Positions 58,010 through 64,000 of a stretch of 64,000 bases of DNA are shown here, in pieces. The position numbers and the translations under genes were made by a program. This DNA comes from Microcebus murinus (Eukaryota > Chordata > Mammalia > Primates > Cheirogaleidae), in the NCBI RefSeq assembly GCF_040939455.1, contig NC_134117.1, positions 22,375,501 to 22,439,500 of the forward strand, read 5' to 3'. How positions within the stretch are numbered: the stretch's first letter is position 1; each line of letters begins with the position of its first letter. Below the pieces are notes generated by a model. It was not told where the DNA came from, made no database searches, and saw nothing but the letters and a program-made list of their open reading frames with translations.

Positions 58010-58461
58010 CTGTGTTTCCCTGAAAATAAGACCTACCCATAAAATAAGCCCTAGCAGGATTTCTAAGCATTTGTGCAATACAAGCCCTACCCCGAAAATA
58101 ACACCTAGTGATGGGCGTGGCTACTCAGCGTATCTGCACAACCCATGCATTTTGTCGCGGAGCAGGAAAGACAACGAGCAGCCCTTCTCATCTGCCCCAT
58201 GAGAGCTCTACTGCTCGACATGAGAGATTGGGACCAATGGTTCTAAAGGAAATAGGGTCGCAAGAAATTCAGGATGGAATTTGGGGTTTGGAGAGTTATG
58301 ATGATGTTCCAGAAGACGACGACTTAACTCTATTTGAATAAATGTAGATTGTTGTACCATACTTAAAAAAAAAATAAAACACATCCCCTGAAAATAAGCC
58401 CTACGGTGTCTTCTTCAGGAAAAATAAATATAAGACTTGTCTTATTTTCGGGGAAACACGG
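58010..58461. mobile_element. mariner/Tc1-like MITE with TA duplication
   Basis: The ends are inverted repeats: CTGTGTTTCCCTGAAAATAA on the left and CCGTGTTTCCCCGAAAATAA on the right (reverse complement), about 23 bases with 2 differences, each bordered by TA (58008-58009 and 58462-58463). Subterminal copies of GAAAATAAGCCC-like words recur inside. The interior encodes no intact transposase; an open frame at 58108-58341 ends in an acidic tail (EDDDLTLFE), which may be a relic of a transposase C-terminus. Mariner assignment rests on the TA target and the ends. Confidence 0.82.
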
Positions 58462-58699
58462 TATCTGCTAGCAGGTGCATGGATTTGCAAACTCATCACA
58501 GTAGCCCCGGATCCCTGAACCTCACCAGCCCACGGGTTGGGGGAACCACTGCAGAAGTTTACCATCTACAAGCCCATCAACAAACACCAACCACATCTCC
58601 AGGGTGCAATCTTATGTAGGTTCATAGGACAGCACCTCACTTACCAGTCAGAGCTGAGGAATGACGTGCAAACCATATGCATTTTCTAGATGACTGGAA

Positions 58700-58863
58700 A
58701 CTTTCTCGTACTATTAAATACTCGAACTTATTCCTTTTATCTAACTATAAAAATACAAATTTATTAAAAAGGCTTAATGTATTTGACTTTAGATTTAAAT
58801 ATTTAGATTATTAGGCTTAATTAATGTAATTAGATTATTAAATCATTAAGTTTTTAGATATTG
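58700..58863 (-). repeat. divergent inverted repeat, right arm
   Basis: Partner of 57203-57360. The spacer of about 1.34 kb contains the Alu and the mariner MITE. Confidence 0.85.
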
Positions 58864-58988
58864 TTTATTTGGCACCTAATTCTGGGTATATGGTGATCCC
58901 TGCCCTTTGGAGTTGATGATCACCATCAGCATTGTCATTTACTGAGTTTTTGTTACACTCCAGTCCCTGTCCTGGGTGGTCTCACCCG

Positions 58989-59060
58989 CTTCATTACAGG
59001 GCATTCCATTCCTATTCCCACTTCATTACAGGGCATTCCTATTCCTATTCCTATTGCAGA
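58989..59060. repeat. 32-bp tandem duplication plus (CCTATT)n
   Basis: CTTCATTACAGGGCATTCC occurs at 58989 and 59021; each copy is followed by ATTCC/CCTATT repeats. Confidence 0.9.
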
Positions 59061-59449
59061 AGTTTGCTACAAAGATGTCCCACATTCTACATCCTTGTCA
59101 TCATTTTTTCCAAAAGAAATTAGGATGGTCCAGGATCTGAGTTGAGATCTAAACCCTGATGTCTGCCATCCTTGACAGGCTAGAAAGATGACTCTCTGCC
59201 TTCCGATTTCCTCCCAAATTCATATTTTGTCCCCTAGAGAGGGAGGGTATCACTTGTCTTTAGCACCAAGTGCATATAATAAAATTAAAGTAAAACTTTA
59301 AAAGTTTTTTTTTTTTTTATCGTAAAACAGAGGCATTTGGGTCCAAGCACTGGAAAGGCAAACCCCAAGGATATTCAAGTTTTATCAGGAAAAAAAAAAT
59401 GCCTGATGTTTCTGAGTGACTTCATTTATTCTGGGCATGCTGAGCTACT
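59061..59449. other. unique sequence, nothing recognised
   Basis: T-run at 59305-59319. Otherwise featureless. Confidence 0.4.
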
Positions 59450-59800
59450 CTTAGCCATAGTAATAACATTGTAGTAAAACGATGAGGGACAGCAGACATT
59501 TGGGGGCACCCTGTTCACAGATGATTCAATCAATCGGTGATGGCTGCCTGGCCCAGTGTCACGGCCTTCGATGAGCCTCTCCAGGACTCTGAAATGGAAG
59601 CTGCGAGAGTCCGAGGCAGATGGGAGCAGGTCAGATAAAACTTCGACATGTGGAGTTCAGCTGAGTCACGTTAATGGCAAAGCGGGAACGCTAAGGTCAG
59701 GAACCCTGCGGCTGCTGTCACCTGGGAGTAGCCCGATTCCCACCTCTCCTGCGGCTGAAAGGGCCACATTTTACTTGGACTCCGGCAGGTCCATAACCTT
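59450..59800. promoter_or_regulatory. candidate regulatory element (CpG-retaining)
   Basis: Unique sequence with about fifteen CpGs in 350 bases and an AP-1/MAF-type CTGAGTCAC around 59661-59669. Neighbouring DNA is CpG-poor. Confidence 0.32.
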
Positions 59801-60420
59801 ACAACACTTTTCCTTACTTAAGCTAACTCTCAGCAACTACTGTTCCTAGCAAATCTATAAACTCTAAAATAAATTGATTTTGCTTTAAAAAAAGTACAAT
59901 GTGTCTTCTTTGCAAAACTATGGCCCATGTTTTCTCCAAACTCCAGGTCATACACCAAGGCTTGTGGCTGAGGCCCAGAAAGGGACAAAGTGGTGGGGGT
60001 GGCAAGGCTGTCCCCTCCCTTCAAGGGAGGGAAGGGTCAGGGATGAGAGCAGAAAGCCTGGCAGAGGCCCAGGGGAAGGGCAGAAAGGAAAAGAAGACGA
60101 CCCATGCTCCCTGCTCAGTCCTCCCTTGCTGCCAGCTTGCTGCCAGCCACAAAGACAAGCGGGTTTGTACCCAGCCTGAGCCCTTCTGCTCTGGGAGCTG
60201 GACAGAGAATAAAGCTGCAGTCAAACTGGCCGACACCTTTGCCAAGCCAGTAAACTGCAGTTCATGGGAAAGGCGAGCTCACCCAAGCACAGTTATCACT
60301 AATGAGAAACTGTGTAAGACATGAAACTAGCTTTCTTCTAGGAGGCTTAGGAACTAATAAAAGAACAACTTTTCAAAGTTTTATCTGTAGGTAGAATATG
60401 TGCAGTGTGCACATTCAGGT
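59801..60420. other. unique sequence, nothing recognised
   Basis: Three overlapping frames on both strands (59899-60324 and others) have no recognisable protein similarity. Confidence 0.4.
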
Positions 60421-60424
60421 ACAC

Positions 60425-60590
60425 TTGCTGCCTACTGTGTGCCTTTGAACAAATTACTTAATTTCTTGGAGCCTTAATTTCTTCAACCATTAAAAAAAGG
60501 ATAATAAAATCCATGCCATGTGATCATTGTGAGGCTTAAATGACCTAATGTATAACATAGTAAGCATTTCATAAGCAATAGCTGTTTTTT
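60425..60590 (+). repeat. MIR SINE, interrupted by L1
   Basis: 'GTGTGCCTTTGAACAAATTAC', 'TTAATTTCTTCAACCATTAAA', 'CATTGTGAGGCTTAAATGACC' and 'CATTTCATAAGCAATAGCTG' are a plus-strand MIR. Its tail is the L1 target site. Confidence 0.85.
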
Positions 60591-60930
60591 TTTTTATTTC
60601 GGCATATTATGGGGGTACAAATTTTAAGGTTTCAATAAATGCCCTTTCTCCCCCTCCCCCCACAAATCTGAGTTTCCAGCATGACCATCCCCCAGATGGT
60701 GCACATCTCACTCATTATGTATGTATATACCTGCCCCCCTCCCCCCTGCCCCATACCCTATTACTGTAGTACCTATGTGTCCACTTAGGTGCTGCTCAGT
60801 TAATACCAGTTTGCTGGTGAGTACATGTGGTGCTTGTTTTTCCATTCTTGGGATACTTCACTTAGTAGTATGGGTTCCAGTTCTAACCAGGAAAATATAA
60901 GATGTGATATATCACCGTTGTTACTTAGAG
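60591..60930 (-). mobile_element. lemur-type L1, 3' end only
   Basis: A 5'-truncated minus-strand L1 of the same 3' UTR family as 35107-35327: reversed words GGCATATTATGGGGGTACAA, GATGGTGCACATCTCACTCA and CCTATTACTGTAGTACCTA correspond base by base. A perfect 16-bp duplication GCAATAGCTGTTTTTT at 60575-60590 and 60931-60946 brackets it. Confidence 0.96.
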
Positions 60931-60946
60931 GCAATAGCTGTTTTTT

Positions 60947-63080
60947 AAAAAGCAAGTTGGACACAAGGAGTTGTGTTTGGTCCTACAACAAGGTCCATCC
61001 TCACCCCTTGCTGGCTGAGTAGGATAGCAAGTTCCACCAGCATTACTTGTTAGTCGTCTGCTCTGAAAACAGAAACCCCACAGCATTCTTCTGGCATGAT
61101 TTCTTTTTCTTTACAGGAAAGTTGTTGAAGGAGCGCGACAGAAGAGACAGTGCTGGGGAAGGCACGTGTCATCCCTCAGTGCCCTTCGCCCCCCACGCCC
61201 CAACCCGTCCCCTCCCCCAGGTGAGTCCATCGATGATCAGCCTGAGCACGAGTCACACAAGAAACTGGGTCTGACCGACTCAGGGTTTCGTATGTTAATA
61301 GAGCCAATATTTTAAAATCAGATTTTATATTCTCAAAAGTCCAGACTTCTGATTCTTCTGATCCTTCTTGAAAGTCAGAAAGCAGGCCCTCTTTCCTCCA
61401 GATTAGCGCCCGGGAGCAGCTGAGATCGTCTCTGGTCCGCCACTGTCCCCACCACTCCTGCCTGCCTGGCCCCGTGGCCACCCACAGCCTCTGGTGCAGA
61501 GCCACGCACTTGGCTACTTTCCCAGCCAAACTCTCCCTCTCCATCAGCCCTTTACTTTGTGAGAAGATAATCAGCATGAGTCCTGTGGGGTCCCTGCAGG
61601 GTCCCATGACATCTTAGAATGGTGCCACAGAGGAGCCCAGGGCAGTTTTGCCCTCTGGGCTTCTTGTCTTCATCACTGGGAAAAGAGCACTGGGCTGGGA
61701 GTCTGGCGTCCAGAGTCACTGACCCCACGTCACCCTCGGGACATCAGTCTCTTCCACGAACCGGGATGATGGCAGAGAGGGACTCAGGCTGAATTTGGTG
61801 CTAACTCATCCTAAGGCAGAGTCATAACTGTCGGGTTCAGTTGGAAACAGAACTGCACGATGACTCCAGGGGCCACAGCCATGATTCAGCATGGACCATG
61901 CCCTGGATTTCCTGTTAGAGACAGGCCAAGCTGGAAACTCCCAGGCCCTGGAGCCCCAGCTAAGAGGAAGAGTAGCCAGAAACTTTTGGTTCCTGCTGCT
62001 ATGGTTCATTTACAACCCAAAAATGCTTGGGGGGGGGGGTGGCAGAGACAGTGAACCACTGGCCCTGGCCAGGAGGAGAGCAGTACAAACCTTGAAGGAG
62101 AGGAAAACAACCTTAAGAGCAGGAGGGATGGGGAAGAGAAAGGAGATGAAGAGAAGGAGGTGCCCTGTTACAGAGCTGCAGATTTCTGGACTGACAAAAT
62201 TAAATCCTGGGGAATAAAGACAGTAAAAAGGGTCATCAGTCATGTTGTGACTTATTCTGGTGCCACCCAAGCTCAGGGAGGCAGTGATGGAGTCTCGCCC
62301 ATGCTCTGTCAGGGCGGGCTCTGTCTGCCCACTGCACCTCCTCCCCCTCCTATCTGCCCCCCCACCCCCACCCCTGCTTCTCCCCTCTCCCAGCCCTGGC
62401 TGCTTCCAAATGAGCCCTTGGTTCTATAAGCCGTTTTCTTAGATTGCATCTAATGTAAAATGTTCCACTAGAATAACTTTGTTTTCATTTCACCAAGCAA
62501 GAGAAAAGAACTGAGATGCTTTGAAACAGTAGCCAAGCCCAGGCAGTTTTAATAGGCAAGCAGACAGGGTAATGAAAGTGCTTTCACACAGACTTATAAC
62601 AAAGTAAAAGCTCCAGAGAGACAGACAGGGACAGAGAGAGAGAGAGACAGAAAGAGAGACAGTGTGTGCAACCTTGGGGGAGGGGGTGTTTTGAGCATCC
62701 CTCTCAAATTCTGATCCTCTACCTGCAATCCAAAACAGGCACCAGGAAAATGAGTGCACACTCCCATAAGCTGCCCCCCGAATCAATGATCCCCATAAAG
62801 CAGCCCCTGGCAAGAAGGTCCCAGACGTATATTGGTGGCCTGCAGGTCACAACTGGGGAGAACTATGCGTGTTTCAGGTATGAAGCCCTTGGTCTTTTGG
62901 GAAGTTGTACCAGGGCTCCACTCAACCTGAAACTGCAATGACACACCAGGGAGACCTAAATCCTGCCAATTCGTGAGTAGAGAGTAGTACTTCTCTAACC
63001 CTGAGTTCTGGAACTTTCTTTGGGAGGGTGAAGTAGAAGGGAGTAGTTCCCTCCACTGCTAATGAAAGACTTTTCCTTGG
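60947..63080. other. unique sequence with low-complexity tracts
   Basis: Contains a G-run at 62029-62039, a C-rich pyrimidine tract at 62338-62395 (potential G-quadruplex on the minus strand) and a (GA)n at 62632-62660. No gene or dispersed repeat recognised. Confidence 0.45.
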
Positions 63081-63084
63081 TCGC

Positions 63085-63690
63085 TAGTGGTCACCTACAC
63101 ATTCGACCCCTCCAGCCATCCTCCTCACTGCAGCCTGGGCTCCCTGGGAAACAGCTCTGATTCTGTCGGGGGAGAATCTCATCCGCTGAAAACCTTCAGT
63201 GACTTCCCCTTGTTCAGAATAAGAACTAAATCCTTAATATGGCTCAAGAGGGTGGCCATGGCCATATATGCTGTCATCCAAATCAAGACACTGTTGAGAG
63301 TAAAAGGGGACACTGGTCCTAATTTGCTAGGAAAATAAGAGGACACCAGGACTGTCCTTGATGAGCTGAGATGTATGGTCACCCCACATTTGGGCTCTGC
63401 ATGGTCAGGCCCCCCCATCTCTCTCTCCAGCTCTGCCTGAGCCACTCTCTGGCTTTGCTCCGAATTCTAGCCACTCTGGCCTTCTTTTACTCCCCAGAAT
63501 TCTCTGTGCTCTTTCCTACCACAAGACCTTTGCACATGCCAGTCCGTCTCCCTGGAATCCATTTGTCCACCTTTAGCCAGCTAATTCCATCTCATCACTC
63601 GTATCTCAGCTTAAACAACACTTTGAAGAGAGGCTGTCCCTAACCTGCTCTCCCCTACCGACAGGAAGCTAAGTGAGATTCCTCTGTTAT
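63085..63690 (+). repeat. L2 LINE, long fragment
   Basis: Extended plus-strand L2: 'AAACCTTCAGTGACTTCCCC', 'AGAATAAGAACTAAATCCTT', 'CTAGCCACTCTGGCCTTCTT', 'CAAGACCTTTGCACATGCCAG', 'TCCCTGGAATCCATTTGTCC' and 'CAGCTTAAACAACACTTTG' follow L2 order. It is the longest L2 here. The open frame at 63371-63643 lies inside it and is not a gene. Confidence 0.88.
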
Positions 63691-63751
63691 GCATTTCCAA
63701 GAAACGTGTTCCTTTCCTTTCAGATCCCTTACCTCCCTTGGTTACTTACTC

Positions 63752-64000
63752 ATTTTTTTCTTTTTGGAGACAGAGCCTCATGCTATTGCCCAGGCTAGAG
63801 TGCCATGGTGTCAGCCTAGCTCACAGCAACCTCAAACTTCTGGGCTCAAGCAATCCTCCTGCCTCAGCCTCCCGAGCAGCTGGGACTACAAGCATGTGCC
63901 ACCATGCCCGGCTAATTTTTCCTATGTATTTTTAGTTGGCCAATTAATTTCTTTCTATTTTTAGTAGAGACTGGGTCTCACTCTTGCTCGGGCTGGTTTT
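63752..64000 (-). mobile_element. dimeric Alu SINE, strepsirrhine type, cut by window end
   Basis: Minus-strand Alu from its T-rich tail (CATTTTTTTCTTTTTGGAGA) through the GGCCAATTAATTTCTTTC middle block; the left arm continues beyond the window. Confidence 0.95.

Noticed and set aside
58108..58341. 77-codon frame considered as a small gene
   Set aside because: It lies wholly inside the mariner-like MITE; at most a transposase relic.

Overview
This window is nuclear genomic DNA from a primate, most likely a strepsirrhine (a Malagasy lemur or close relative). The evidence is four dimeric Alu elements (20962-21298, 52299-52637, 57385-57714 and 63752 to the window end) that share a strepsirrhine-type middle region containing AAATAGAAAGAAATTAATTG, together with L1 elements and abundant old mammalian MIR, L2, MER5A and MLT1 fossils. 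The lineage call rests on recalled consensus sequences, not on a database search.

I see no host protein-coding gene, no exon that can be defended, no tRNA or rRNA gene, no CRISPR array and no operon-like organisation. The only long open frames with recognisable protein homology belong to an L1 retrotransposon (ORF1 at 32781-33785, parts of ORF2 at 33870-35106). The window reads as intergenic or deep-intronic sequence with a heavy load of dead mobile elements.

Layout. 1-7.5 kb: mostly unique sequence with MIRs and an intact hAT-type MITE at 4985-5206. 7.5-15.7 kb: L2 and L1 3' ends, an LTR-type repeat that splits an L2, and a 1.9-kb L1 tail carrying an 89-bp internal insertion. 16-31 kb: MIR, L2 and L1 fossils, two Alus, a 20-bp minisatellite (30789-30908) and several unique stretches that look like conserved non-coding elements. 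31.3-37.7 kb: a lemur-type L1 (31345-35327, with matching target-site duplications) nested in an older L1; both lack most of ORF2. 37.7-41 kb: L1M tails and a strong inverted repeat (39218-39297 with 40098-40181). 41-57 kb: MER5A copies, an MLT1 inside an L2, MIRs and an Alu. 57.2-58.9 kb: a divergent inverted repeat of about 160 bp enclosing a minus-strand Alu and a TA-flanked mariner-like MITE (58010-58461). 59-64 kb: a CpG-retaining segment, an L1 tail inserted in a MIR with a perfect 16-bp duplication, a long L2, and a last Alu cut by the window edge.

No set of genes works together here. The functional candidates are short unique segments that keep CpGs or carry clustered homeodomain, POU, FOX, GATA, TCF or AP-1-like motifs. 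They are hypotheses that need a cross-species alignment. I found no convincing new biological system; the most informative oddities are the nested RT-less L1s, the two inverted repeats and the mariner MITE.
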